From Alphaproteobacteria bacterium (GTDB lineage: Bacteria > Pseudomonadota > Alphaproteobacteria > Caulobacterales > Caulobacteraceae): a stretch of 64,000 nucleotides of DNA. The DNA lies in NCBI GenBank assembly GCA_018820205.1, contig JAHJOK010000053.1:1-64000 (forward strand), given 5' to 3'. The number at the start of each line of letters is the position of its first letter. Within the stretch, counting starts at the first letter, position 1. The translations under genes were made by a program, and so were the position numbers. The notes under the pieces were generated by a model. It did no database searches. It saw nothing but the letters and a program-made list of their open reading frames with translations, and had not been told where the DNA came from. Below, piece by piece: positions 48,108 through 56,811 of this stretch.

Positions 48108-48458
48108 ATGACTGTACGTATCTTCGCCGCGGCAGCGGCGCTCGCCTTCGCTTCACTGGCCGCTTCTGCCGCCGCCGCTCAGCAGACGCCTCCGGCTCAG
48201 CCCATGGCGCCCCAGGGTGTGCCCATTCAGCGTCCCGGCGCCTTCGAACAGCAAAGCCAGTTCGAGGCGTCCGCCTGGCAGAACAGCCTCAGCCAGCAGG
48301 CGGCTACCATCACAAGCCCGGCCCGCATGTCGCGCGCCGAACGCCTGGCCGCGCTGATCAACGACGGCAAATGCGCCGAAGCCCACACCATCGCGGTGGA
48401 CGAGGGCGACACGCGTCTGGCCCGTCGAATCAGCCAGCTGTGCAGCCTGGACAACTAG
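48108..48458 (+). CDS. Small secreted protein, second of a paralogous pair
   Basis: 116 residues, the same length as its neighbour at 47640. Signal peptide with cleavage near SAAAAQQ. Pro/Gln-rich first half, then SPARMSRAERLAALINDGKC and C-x22-C (GKCAEAH to ISQLC), differing from the paralogue mostly by conservative changes. It has its own good promoter (perfect TATAAT) and a clean intrinsic terminator, so it forms a separate, probably well-expressed unit. Function unknown. Confidence 0.85.
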   Translation: MTVRIFAAAAALAFASLAASAAAAQQTPPAQPMAPQGVPIQRPGAFEQQSQFEASAWQNSLSQQAATITSPARMSRAERLAALINDGKCAEAHTIAVDEGDTRLARRISQLCSLDN

Positions 48459-48500
48459 GACGGTCCTGACCGTCGACGTCGGCGGTGAACCGGAACGATC

Positions 48501-48531
48501 AGACCGATCCCGCCATCGGGGTCGGTCTTTT
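48501..48531 (+). terminator. Intrinsic terminator after the second small secreted protein
   Basis: AGACCGATCCCG (48501-48512) pairs with CGGGGTCGGTCT (48517-48528) through a 4 nt loop with one G-T wobble, and ends in a short T run. It serves the plus-strand gene and separates it from the convergent flagellar operon. Confidence 0.85.
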
Positions 48532-48553
48532 CACGTCTGAAGGGCCAAACGGC

Positions 48554-50665
48554 TCAAACGGTCCCCAGCGTCCGCAACCGCGCCTTGGGGTGAACCTCGT
48601 TCTGGCTCATCACGACGGTCTGACCCCGGAAGCGTTCGATGATCGACCTGACGTAGGGGCGGATCTGGGGACCGGTGAGCAGGACCGCGCTTTCGCCGGC
48701 CATGGCCGCCCGTTCGAACACGTCGCGGACCGAGCGGATGAAGTCCTGAAGCCGTGAGGGGGCCATGGCCAGTTGCTTGTCCTCGCCCTGGCCGACCAGG
48801 GCCTCGGCGAAGGCGGCTTCCCAGTCAGGCGACAGGGTGATGATCGGCAGGGCGCCGTCGTCGCCCTTGTGCTGCCAGCATAGCTGTCGCGCCAACCGGG
48901 TGCGGACGTGTTCGACCAGGGTCGTGACCGACGACGAATGCGGCGCGGCCTCGGCCAGTCCCTCCAGGATCGCGCCCAGATCGCGGATCGAGACCTTCTC
49001 GCGCAGCAGGGTCTGCAGCACACGTTGCAGCGTGGTGACGGTGACCACCGAGGGCACCAGTTCGTCCACCAGCTTCTTCTCTTCCGGCCCCAACTCCTTC
49101 AGCAACTTCTGCACCTCGGCGTAGGTCAGAAGGTCGGCCATGTTTTCCTTGAGTATCTCGGTCAGGTGGGTCGTCAGCACGGTCGAGGGATCGACGATGG
49201 TGTAGCCGCGGAAGGTGGCCTCTTCGCGCAGGGCCTCGTCGATCCAGGTTGCTGGCAGGCCGAAGGCGGGCTCCTTGGTGTGTTCCCCGGGCAGTTCGAC
49301 CTGACGGCCGGCCGGGTCCATGGCCATCAGCGACCCCAGGCGGACTTCGCCGGCGCCAGCCTCCATCTCCTTGATGCGGATCGCATAGCCCTGGGTCGGC
49401 AGGCGCATGTTGTCCAGGATGCGCACCGACGGCATGACGAACCCGAACTCCTGGGCCAGGGCGCGACGCAGGGCGCGGACCTGATCGGTCAGGCGACGGC
49501 CTTCCAGATCGTTGATCAGGGTCAGCAGCGAATAGCCAAGCTCGATCTTGACCTCGTCAATGGTCAGAGCGGTGCCGATGGGTTCTTCGACATCGTCCTT
49601 GGGCTTGGTGTTGACGGTATCGTCCTGGATCGGCGTCGGCTTCAGGCGGGCCCGGCCCAGCCGCCAGGCCATGAAACCCGTCCCGGCCGCGAGCGCCAGA
49701 AACGGGATGATCGGCATGCCGGGGATCACGGCCAGCAGCACCGATGCGGCCGACACCATGCCGAGACTGACCGGGTTGGTGGCCAGTTGCGACACCAGCG
49801 CCTTGTCCGCCGAGCCTTCGACGCCCGCCTTCGAGACCAGGAAGCCTGCGGAGATCGAGATGATGATGGCCGGCACCTGGGTCACCAGACCGTCGCCGAT
49901 GGTCAGCTGGATATAGGTGTTGGCGGCCTCGCCGATCGGCAATCCATGCTGGATGGCGCCGATCAGAATTCCGCCGATGGCGTTGATGAAGACGATGATC
50001 AGACCGGCCACGGCGTCGCCGCGCACGAATTTCGAGGCGCCGTCCATGGCGCCGAAGAAGGTCGATTCCTGCTCCAGTTCCTTGCGGCGCAGCTTGGCCT
50101 GGTCCTCGGTGATCAGGCCGGACGACAGATCGGCGTCGATGGCCATCTGCTTGCCCGGCATGGAGTCCAGGGTGAAGCGGGCCGAGACCTCGGCGATCCG
50201 CGTCGAGCCCTTGGTGATGACCACGAAATTCACCACCAGGATGATGGCGAAGATGATGATGCCGATGATGAAACTGCCGCCCATCATCAGCTGGCCGAAG
50301 GCGTTGATGACCTGACCGGCGGCGTCGTGACCCTCGTGGCCGTGCGTCAGGACCAGACGCGTCGAGGCCAGATTCAGCCCAAGGCGAAACAGCGTCGAGA
50401 CCAGCAGCACCGTCGGGAAGATGGCGAAGTCCAGCGGCCGCTTCATCATCACGGCCGTCATCAGGATCAGCACCGACGAGACCAGGCTGATGGCCAGCAG
50501 CAGGTCCAGCAGGAATTTCGGCACCGGCAGGATCAGCAGCAGGATGACGCCGATGACGCCGACCGCCATCCCGACCTCGCCGCGCATCAGCCAGCCGCGG
50601 ATGTCGCCGCCGGTGGGACGGGCCAGGCCGTCCTTCATCAACTGGGGGGCGGGGACGTCGGTCAT
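48554..50665 (-). CDS. flhA: Flagellar export apparatus protein FlhA
   Basis: Core membrane component of the flagellar type III secretion gate. 703 residues from the ATG at 50665 (MTDVPAPQLMKDGL); a longer in-frame reading runs through the beta-lactamase gene. About eight N-terminal membrane helices, the FHIPEP-type signature region (FVVITKGSTRIAEVSARFTL and DSMPGKQMAIDADLSSGLIT), then the large cytoplasmic domain with VEEPIGTALTIDEVKIELGY and ATWIDEALREEATFRGYTIV. Normal length. The start overlaps the beta-lactamase stop by ATGA. Confidence 0.97.
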   Translation of the reverse strand: MTDVPAPQLMKDGLARPTGGDIRGWLMRGEVGMAVGVIGVILLLILPVPKFLLDLLLAISLVSSVLILMTAVMMKRPLDFAIFPTVLLVSTLFRLGLNLASTRLVLTHGHEGHDAAGQVINAFGQLMMGGSFIIGIIIFAIILVVNFVVITKGSTRIAEVSARFTLDSMPGKQMAIDADLSSGLITEDQAKLRRKELEQESTFFGAMDGASKFVRGDAVAGLIIVFINAIGGILIGAIQHGLPIGEAANTYIQLTIGDGLVTQVPAIIISISAGFLVSKAGVEGSADKALVSQLATNPVSLGMVSAASVLLAVIPGMPIIPFLALAAGTGFMAWRLGRARLKPTPIQDDTVNTKPKDDVEEPIGTALTIDEVKIELGYSLLTLINDLEGRRLTDQVRALRRALAQEFGFVMPSVRILDNMRLPTQGYAIRIKEMEAGAGEVRLGSLMAMDPAGRQVELPGEHTKEPAFGLPATWIDEALREEATFRGYTIVDPSTVLTTHLTEILKENMADLLTYAEVQKLLKELGPEEKKLVDELVPSVVTVTTLQRVLQTLLREKVSIRDLGAILEGLAEAAPHSSSVTTLVEHVRTRLARQLCWQHKGDDGALPIITLSPDWEAAFAEALVGQGEDKQLAMAPSRLQDFIRSVRDVFERAAMAGESAVLLTGPQIRPYVRSIIERFRGQTVVMSQNEVHPKARLRTLGTV

Positions 50666-51561
50666 GCGCGACCGAGAGCCGTCAGGGCCATGCGGGTCGC
50701 CTGTGCGATGACGGCGGCGTTCTGGGCGTCGGTGGTGTCGGCGGTCGCATGGTAGTAGGCGGCGACGACGATCGGCTCGCCCGAGGGCGGATACAGGATG
50801 CCGATGTCGTTCGTCGGGCCATAGCCGCCGGTTCCGGTCTTGTGCGCCACGCGCCATCGGGAGGGAACGCCGGCCTTCAGCCGGTCCGCGCCCGTGGGCG
50901 ACGAGAACATCCAGCCGAGCACTCGGGCTTGCGATTCCGCCGACAGGGGCGAGGCAGGATCGATGAACAGCCGATGGATGTTGGCGACCGACTGGGCCGG
51001 GGTGATGGTGTCCTTGTCGCCGTCAAGACGGTTCATCTCGGGTTCGAAGCGATCCACGCGGGTGCTGTCGTCGCCGATGCCGCGATAGAAGGCCTGCATC
51101 GCGGCAATGCCGCCCAGCGCCTTCAGCAACAGGTTGGCGGCGGGGTTGTCCGAGACTTCGACGATCCCCTGCATCAGGCGCTCGACGGTCAGGGTCGAGC
51201 CGATGGCGGGCTCGGTGACCGGGGCATGGCTGATCATGTCCGATCGGGTGATCGGGACGGCGCGGTCGAGCTGTTCCTGACCCGCCCGCACCCGCAGCAG
51301 GGTCGCGGCGGCCAGATACATCTTGAAGGTGGAGCAATAGACGAACCGCTCGTCGGCACGGGCGATCAGCTGACGCCCCGTGCCGAGGTCGTGGGCGACG
51401 AAACCGAGGCGACCTCCCCCGGCCTGCTCCAGGGCGGTGAGATCGAAGACCTCAGGGGACGGCGACGGTGCAGGAGCGGCGGCCTCGCCTTGCGGCGCGC
51501 AACCGATCAGCCCCAGCGCACCTAGGCCGGTCAGTACGATCCTGCGATCGGAGACGATCAT
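50662..51561 (-). CDS. Class A beta-lactamase
   Basis: Serine hydrolase that inactivates beta-lactam antibiotics in the periplasm. 299 residues: an N-terminal segment with lipobox LIGC, so probably a lipoprotein, then the catalytic domain. All class A motifs are present: S-x-x-K in VYCSTFKMYLAA, SDN in IVEVSDNPAANLLL, the omega-loop Glu in DRFEPEMNRLDGD, and KTG in VAHKTGTGGYGPTND. It looks intact. It starts 1 bp after the flbD stop and its own stop overlaps the flhA start (ATGA), so it is embedded in the flagellar operon. No mobile element flanks it. Confidence 0.93.
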   Translation of the reverse strand: MIVSDRRIVLTGLGALGLIGCAPQGEAAAPAPSPSPEVFDLTALEQAGGGRLGFVAHDLGTGRQLIARADERFVYCSTFKMYLAAATLLRVRAGQEQLDRAVPITRSDMISHAPVTEPAIGSTLTVERLMQGIVEVSDNPAANLLLKALGGIAAMQAFYRGIGDDSTRVDRFEPEMNRLDGDKDTITPAQSVANIHRLFIDPASPLSAESQARVLGWMFSSPTGADRLKAGVPSRWRVAHKTGTGGYGPTNDIGILYPPSGEPIVVAAYYHATADTTDAQNAAVIAQATRMALTALGRA

Positions 51562-51562
51562 C

Positions 51563-52954
51563 CTAGGCCGCGCTCGCGCCGTATGCGGTCGAGGCGACGC
51601 CCGTCTGGGGCGCCATGATCTGAGTACCCTCGTCGGCGTATTCGTTCAGCTTGTTGCGCAGGGTGCGGATTGAGATCCCCAGGATGTTGGCCGCATGGGT
51701 GCGGTTGCCCAGGCAGTGGGTCAGGGTGTCCAGGATCAGGGTCTTTTCCATCTGGGCGACGGTCTGGCCGACGTAGGCGCGGGACACGGCGTCGGCGGTC
51801 TGGGCGGCGCGGCCGGCGGGGCCGGCGTCCGGGCTCATTCCTCCCATCAAGGGCTGGCCATCGGGCAGCCGGATGGCCTCGGAGTCGATCTCGGGCCCGA
51901 CAGCGAGCAGCACTGCACGGTGCATGGCGTTCTCAAGCTCCCGCACATTGCCGGGCCAGCGGTGGGCGGCCAAAGCCCGGCGGGCGTCGGCGGACAGCGG
52001 TCGGGGCGGCACGCCGTTGGCGGCGGCGTATTTCTTGACGAAATGGTCGGCCAGCACGCTGACGTCGCCGGGACGCTCGCGCAGGGCCGGCAGACGCAGA
52101 TTGACGACGTTCAGACGGTACAGAAGGTCTTCGCGGAACGTGCCCTCGCTGACCGCGCGAGCAAGGTCGCGGTTGGAGGTGGCGATGATGCGGATGTTGA
52201 CCGAGACCGGCTTGGTGCCGCCGACGCGATCGATGACGCGCTCCTGGATGGCGCGCAGCAGCTTGGCCTGAAGCCGGGCGTCCATCTCCGATATTTCGTC
52301 CAGCAGCAGGGTGCCGCCGTCGGCCTCCTCGAACTTTCCGATCCGGCGGGCCACGGCGCCGGTGAAAGCGCCCTTCTCGTGCCCGAACAGCTCGGATTCC
52401 AGCAGGTTGTCGGGAATGGCGGCGCAGTTGACGCTGATGAAGGGGCGCTCGGCCCGCTTTGAATTGACGTGCAGATAGCGGGCCATGACCTCCTTGCCGA
52501 CGCCGCTTTCGCCGGTGATCAGGATCGACGCCTCCGATCGGGCGACCTGGTCGGCCAGCTTGATCACCGCCTGCATCGAGGGATCGGCCGAGATCAGCGG
52601 GCGCTCGTCGTCGGCCACGGCGGCGAGAACGGCCGCGATCAGGTCGGCGTCGGGCGGAAGCGGGATGAACTCCTTGGCCCCTGCACGGATGGCGGCGGCG
52701 GCCTTTTCCGCGTCATTATCGACGCCGCAGGCGACCACGGGCACGAAGATCCGCTCGGCGTCGTTGGCGGCGATCAGGGCCCCGATGTCGAGGTTGTAGT
52801 CGACCATCAACAGGTCGGCCCCCTGCCCGCGCCGAAGCTGTTCCGTCGCCTGATCGGTGCGCTCGACGTGATTGACCTTGGCGCCGTGCGCCATGGCCAT
52901 CTTCACTGCCGCCGCGAGCTGGCCCGAGAGCCGTCCAACCACCAGAAGCCGCAT
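51563..52954 (-). CDS. flbD: Sigma-54-dependent flagellar regulator FlbD
   Basis: AAA+ activator that turns on late flagellar genes through sigma-54 and represses the early fliF operon in Caulobacter. 463 residues. The N-terminal receiver-like domain lacks the usual acidic pair (LLVVGRLSG in place of VVDDD) although an Asp is kept in LLMVDYNLDIG. The AAA+ domain has Walker A GESGVGKE, the sigma-54 loop GAFTGA and Walker B LLLDEISEM. A Fis-type helix-turn-helix ends the protein (THAANILGISIRTLRNKLNE). In Caulobacter FlbD is controlled by FliX rather than by a cognate kinase, and the degenerate receiver fits that. Confidence 0.95.
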   Translation of the reverse strand: MRLLVVGRLSGQLAAAVKMAMAHGAKVNHVERTDQATEQLRRGQGADLLMVDYNLDIGALIAANDAERIFVPVVACGVDNDAEKAAAAIRAGAKEFIPLPPDADLIAAVLAAVADDERPLISADPSMQAVIKLADQVARSEASILITGESGVGKEVMARYLHVNSKRAERPFISVNCAAIPDNLLESELFGHEKGAFTGAVARRIGKFEEADGGTLLLDEISEMDARLQAKLLRAIQERVIDRVGGTKPVSVNIRIIATSNRDLARAVSEGTFREDLLYRLNVVNLRLPALRERPGDVSVLADHFVKKYAAANGVPPRPLSADARRALAAHRWPGNVRELENAMHRAVLLAVGPEIDSEAIRLPDGQPLMGGMSPDAGPAGRAAQTADAVSRAYVGQTVAQMEKTLILDTLTHCLGNRTHAANILGISIRTLRNKLNEYADEGTQIMAPQTGVASTAYGASAA

Positions 52955-52991
52955 GGGTCTTCTCCTCTAATCCGTACTGGAGCCGGCGCGC

Positions 52992-53324
52992 CTAGGCGGC
53001 CGAGTCCTCTGTCTTGATGATTTCCGTCATGGTCACGCCCAGCCGGTCCTCGACGACGACGACCTCCCCGCGAGCGACCAGACGGTTGTTGACGAAGATG
53101 TCGATGGCCTCGCCGACCTTGCGGTCCAGCTCCAGCACCGACCCGCGGTTGAGCTTCAGCAACTGGGCCACCGTCATATGGGCCTTGCCCAGGACGGCGG
53201 AGATGTTGACCGGCACGTCGAACACCGTAGCCAGGTCGGCGGCCGACTTGTCCCCGGCCTCGTCAATCGTTGCCAGGGCTGTGGAGTCCGGAAACTCTTC
53301 CAGAGCGAGATCGTCGGAAGCCAT
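52992..53324 (-). CDS. fliN: Flagellar motor switch protein FliN
   Basis: C-ring protein that binds FliM and CheY and takes part in export. 110 residues: a short acidic N-terminus, then the SpoA domain: VFDVPVNISAVLGKAHMTVA, LLKLNRGSVLELDRKVGEAI and RGEVVVVEDRLGVTMTEII. Length and sequence are typical. The start overlaps the end of flbE by one base. Same gene order as in Caulobacter. Confidence 0.96.
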   Translation of the reverse strand: MASDDLALEEFPDSTALATIDEAGDKSAADLATVFDVPVNISAVLGKAHMTVAQLLKLNRGSVLELDRKVGEAIDIFVNNRLVARGEVVVVEDRLGVTMTEIIKTEDSAA

Positions 53325-54001
53325 CAGAATTCACTCCCTTGAGGGGATTGGGCCGGGATCAGGGATTCGGCATGCCCGGCCTCGGCGGCGAGGGCGGCGT
53401 TCAGGGCCGCGCCGATCCGGTCGGCGGCGGCGGCGGGGTCGAAATCGGCACGGCCGTCCGCCCATTCCAGCTGGAAGGCGGCCAGCGGCAGGGACAGGTC
53501 GTCGCGGAACGCCACCACACCCGAGAAGCCGGCATCGACGCAGACGGCCTGGATCTTTTCCTGAACCGCGGCTTCCAGGCCGGAGGACCGCACCACCAGC
53601 CGGGGCGAGGCGTCGATCTCCTGACCCAGGGTCTCCAGGGCCGACTGCAGCGGCCCGGTTGGCAGCCGGTCCAGGGCCGAGGCCGCGATCACGCGGGCCG
53701 CCGCCAGCGCCAGATCGGCCGAGTGTTCGCGATGCGTGCGGGCCACATGGGTCAGAGACGGAACCGCCGAGGCCAGCGTCTCGCCGATGGCGGCGATCCC
53801 CATGGCCTGGATGCTGGCGGCCTCGGCGAGCGCGGCCTCGCGCGCCTCCAGGCGGGCCTGGGCGACCAGGGCCTCGACCTCGGAAGGCATGTAGGTGCGC
53901 TTCGTCGGGCGAAACTCCGAAGCGCGCACGACCGATCCGCCGCTGTCGAACTCGGTGTCGAAGGAAAACGGCCTGGCGTTGAGGGGGGCGGTCTGGGTCA
54001 T
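53324..54001 (-). CDS. flbE: FlbE / FliH-like flagellar assembly protein
   Basis: 225 residues, mostly helical and Ala/Glu-rich (VEALVAQARLEAREAALAEA), with a C-terminal half of FliH/V-ATPase-E type (ALETLGQEIDASPRLVVRSS and WADGRADFDPAAAADRIGAA). FliH is the stator-like regulator of the export ATPase FliI. Called FlbE because of its position between fliG and fliN, as in Caulobacter; the sequence is weakly conserved, so position carries much of the weight. It lies 1 bp after fliG. Confidence 0.85.
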   Translation of the reverse strand: MTQTAPLNARPFSFDTEFDSGGSVVRASEFRPTKRTYMPSEVEALVAQARLEAREAALAEAASIQAMGIAAIGETLASAVPSLTHVARTHREHSADLALAAARVIAASALDRLPTGPLQSALETLGQEIDASPRLVVRSSGLEAAVQEKIQAVCVDAGFSGVVAFRDDLSLPLAAFQLEWADGRADFDPAAAADRIGAALNAALAAEAGHAESLIPAQSPQGSEF

Positions 54002-54002
54002 G

Positions 54003-55040
54003 TCAGTAGATCAGCTCATCGTCGCCGGACGCGCCGGCCAGCATGATCTCGCCGCGCGCCGCCAGATCCTTGGCGACCTGGACCATGGCCATCTGGGCGG
54101 TATCGACGTCCTTCAGGCGCACCGGCCCCATCGATTCCATGTCCTCGCGCATGATCTTGGACGCGCGTTCGCTCATGTTGGTGAAGAACATCTCGCGCAG
54201 CGGTTCCGACGCGCCCTTCAGGGCCAGGCCGAGCGAGTCCTTCTCGACCGCGCGGAGCAGGGTCTGGACGCCGCCCGGGTCCAGCTTGTTCAGATCTTCG
54301 AACACGAACATCAGCGCGCGAATCCGCTCCGCCGCCTCGCGGTTGCGCTCTTCCAGGGCGCCGATGAAGCGGGCCTCGGTCTGGCGATCGAAGCTGTTGA
54401 AGATGTCGGCCATCATCTCGTGGCTGTCGCGCTTGGACGTGCGGGCCAAGTTCGACATGAACTCGGTGCGCAGGGTCTGTTCGATCTTGTCCAGGATTTC
54501 GCGCTGCACCGGCTCCATGCGCAGCATCCGCTGCACGCATTCCAGGGCGAAGTCCTCCGGCAGACTGGTCAGCACCCGCGCGGCGTGATCCGGCTTCACC
54601 TTGGACAGGACCACGGCGACCGTCTGGGGGTATTCGTTCTTCAGATAGTTGGCGAGGACGGCCTCGTTCACATTGCCGAGCTTGTCCCACATGGTCCGGC
54701 CGGCGGGGCCGCGGATCTCCTCCATCAGCCCTTCGACGCGGTCGGCGGGCATGAAGGAGTTCAGCAGGCGCTGGGTCTGTTCGAAGCTGCCCATGACGGC
54801 GCCGGATCCGGACATGCCGGAGACGAACTCGACCAGCAGTTCCTCGACCACCGCAGCCGAGACCGTGCCCAGCCCCGCCATGGCCTGGGAGATTTCCTTG
54901 ACCTCGTCGTCGTCCAGGTTCTGCCACAGGCGGGTGTGTTCTTCGCCCAGCGACAGCAGGATGACGGCGGCCTTCTCCGGCCCCGACAGCTTCTTGGCGT
55001 CATCGACGGACGCTTTCTTGGTGGCCATCCGGGCGGCCAT
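54003..55040 (-). CDS. fliG: Flagellar motor switch protein FliG
   Basis: C-ring protein that couples stator ion flow to rotation. 345 residues: N-terminal domain binding FliF ([20 protein letters not shown]), middle domain with the EHPQ-like region of this family ([20 protein letters not shown]), C-terminal armadillo torque helix with charged residues ([20 protein letters not shown]) and [20 protein letters not shown]. The start at 55040 overlaps the fliF stop by one base; a second ATG at 55028 is possible. Length normal. Confidence 0.96.
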   Translation of the reverse strand: MAARMATKKASVDDAKKLSGPEKAAVILLSLGEEHTRLWQNLDDDEVKEISQAMAGLGTVSAAVVEELLVEFVSGMSGSGAVMGSFEQTQRLLNSFMPADRVEGLMEEIRGPAGRTMWDKLGNVNEAVLANYLKNEYPQTVAVVLSKVKPDHAARVLTSLPEDFALECVQRMLRMEPVQREILDKIEQTLRTEFMSNLARTSKRDSHEMMADIFNSFDRQTEARFIGALEERNREAAERIRALMFVFEDLNKLDPGGVQTLLRAVEKDSLGLALKGASEPLREMFFTNMSERASKIMREDMESMGPVRLKDVDTAQMAMVQVAKDLAARGEIMLAGASGDDELIY

Positions 55041-56677
55041 CAGCCTTCGTGCACCCAGCTGCGCAGGATGGAGGTCGATTCATCGGGATGCTTCTCGACG
55101 AAATCCGCGACCTTCTTGACCGAAGAGGCCTTCACCTGTCCTTCGATCCTGGCGATATCCAGCCGTTGCTCCATATCGGAGGGGCCGCCGATCTGACCCA
55201 TCGGAGCGCCTCCCACGACCGAGGTCTGCAGCGAGGTGACCGGCACGCCGCCCGCTGCGGCGCCGGCGAGGGCCGGAACGCCGCCGCCGCCCGTGGCGGA
55301 CTTCAGCAGCGGACGCAGGACGAAGAAGATCAGCAGCAGTCCGGTCACCAGCAGGACCAGCAGCTCGACCCCCCGCATGATGTCGTTCTTGGTGAAGTTG
55401 AACAGGGGCGAGCCGCCGTCGGTGCCGCCGGCCGAAATCAGGGCGTCGCGGTTGAAGCGGACATTGGTGACCTTGACCTGGTCGCCGCGCGATTGATCGA
55501 AGCCCATGGCGGCCTTCACCAGTTCCTCGATCTGGGTGATCTCTTCCGCAGTCCGGGGCTCATAGGCCGCCTCGCCGCCCGGCTCGGCCGCCGGTGTCAG
55601 CTTGCCGTCGACGGCGACCGCGACGGACAATTTCCGGACCTCGCCCGGTTCCTTGACCGTGGTCGTCGTGGTGTTGGAAATCTCATAGTTGGTGGTTTCG
55701 GTATTGCTGGTCTCGGTCGAGCCGGCCGGGGTCGTGGCGGGGGCGGCGCCGCCGGGAATGTTGTTGGTCGCCGTGACCCCGCCATCCGGGGCGCCTGTGG
55801 TGTCCTGGGCTTGTGAACCGTTGGTCGAAGTCGAGCGGACGACCTGACCGTCGGGGTCGTATTTCTGTTCCTGGGTGGTGGAGCGGCTCATGTCGATGTC
55901 GGCGGTGACCTGGACCCGCGCAGCGCCGGGACCGACCACGCCCTCGACCAGATCCTTGATCCGCGCCTGCAACTGCGCCTCGGTCGTGGTCTTGGCCGCC
56001 TCGGCGGTGGCCGAGTTGAATCCCTCCTCGTCGTCCGCGGCGGCCAGGGTCTGGTTGGTTTCGTCGACCACGGTGACCTTGCCGGGCTTCAGGTTGGGCA
56101 CCGATGAGGCGACGACGTTGCGGATGGCGCGAACCTGATCGGCGCTGAGTGCGCGGCCGCCCAGTCCGACCACGACGGCGGCGGTCGGCTGGGCCGCATC
56201 GGACTGGAACAGCTCGCGGCGCGGGAGGGCGATCTGGACACGGGCCGAGTTGATGCCCCGCATCGACATAATGGTGCGCGACAGCTCACCCTGAAGCGCG
56301 CGCTGTTCGTTGATCTGCTGCTGGAACTCGGTCTGGCCCAGGACCGACTGGCTGTCGAACAGCTCGTAGCCGACGGAGCCGGAACTCACGAGCCCCTTGC
56401 CGGCCAGCATCAGCCGCGCCTCGCCGACCTGATCCCGGTTGACCATGATGGTCGAGCCGTCGCCACGGGTCGAATATTTGATCCCGGCCTGCTCCAGCGA
56501 GCTGGTGATCTCGCCGGCCTCGCGAAGGTCGAGGTTGGAATACAGCAGGGCGTCCGGCGCCTGACCGACGCGCAGCATCAGCATCACCAGAACGGCGGCG
56601 ACGCCGGCTCCGACGCCGAGGACCATGGCGAGCCGCCCGATCCCAAATCTCTGCAACGCCGCCGTGAAGCCGCCCAC
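55040..56677 (-). CDS. fliF: Flagellar MS-ring protein FliF
   Basis: Inner-membrane ring on which the motor and export gate assemble. 545 residues: first membrane helix near residue 20-40 ([20 protein letters not shown]), a YscJ/FliF domain ([40 protein letters not shown]), a long Thr/Asn/Gly-rich periplasmic loop (about 290-345), the second helix ([20 protein letters not shown]), and a cytoplasmic tail that binds FliG ([20 protein letters not shown]). First gene of the early flagellar operon, behind a CtrA box. Confidence 0.97.
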   Translation of the reverse strand: MGGFTAALQRFGIGRLAMVLGVGAGVAAVLVMLMLRVGQAPDALLYSNLDLREAGEITSSLEQAGIKYSTRGDGSTIMVNRDQVGEARLMLAGKGLVSSGSVGYELFDSQSVLGQTEFQQQINEQRALQGELSRTIMSMRGINSARVQIALPRRELFQSDAAQPTAAVVVGLGGRALSADQVRAIRNVVASSVPNLKPGKVTVVDETNQTLAAADDEEGFNSATAEAAKTTTEAQLQARIKDLVEGVVGPGAARVQVTADIDMSRSTTQEQKYDPDGQVVRSTSTNGSQAQDTTGAPDGGVTATNNIPGGAAPATTPAGSTETSNTETTNYEISNTTTTTVKEPGEVRKLSVAVAVDGKLTPAAEPGGEAAYEPRTAEEITQIEELVKAAMGFDQSRGDQVKVTNVRFNRDALISAGGTDGGSPLFNFTKNDIMRGVELLVLLVTGLLLIFFVLRPLLKSATGGGGVPALAGAAAGGVPVTSLQTSVVGGAPMGQIGGPSDMEQRLDIARIEGQVKASSVKKVADFVEKHPDESTSILRSWVHEG

Positions 56678-56719
56678 CCAAACCGCCTTAAGAAAAAATT
56701 GGCCCGCCTGATACTGTGG

Positions 56720-56781
56720 CGAGGCAGTCGACAGGCCTCGCTAGGCAGAAACTGCCGCCCGCGTGGTTAACGGCGCTTTAA
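56720..56781 (-). promoter_or_regulatory. fliF control region: perfect CtrA box and two downstream palindromes
   Basis: 56767-56781 is TTAA-N7-TTAA, preceded by GG on the plus strand; it is an exact CtrA site, 90 bp before the fliF start. Towards the gene come GGCAG-AAA-CTGCC (56744-56756, perfect) and CGAGGC-N9-GCCTCG (56720-56740). In Caulobacter CtrA activates fliF, and FlbD represses it from a site near the promoter; the palindromes are candidates for such a site. The -10 element was not fixed. Confidence 0.75.
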
Positions 56782-56811
56782 GCGGCGAGATGAACACGCC
56801 GATATTCGGGG

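Noticed and set aside
48908..50755. Plus-strand open frame of 615 codons opposite flhA
   Set aside because: Asp/Gln/His-rich shadow typical of antisense frames in GC-rich DNA; flhA is clear on the minus strand.
50662..51561. Beta-lactamase gene as a recent mobile cassette
   Set aside because: No insertion sequence, integron site or direct repeats at its ends, and codon use and GC look like the neighbours; junctions are seamless overlaps.
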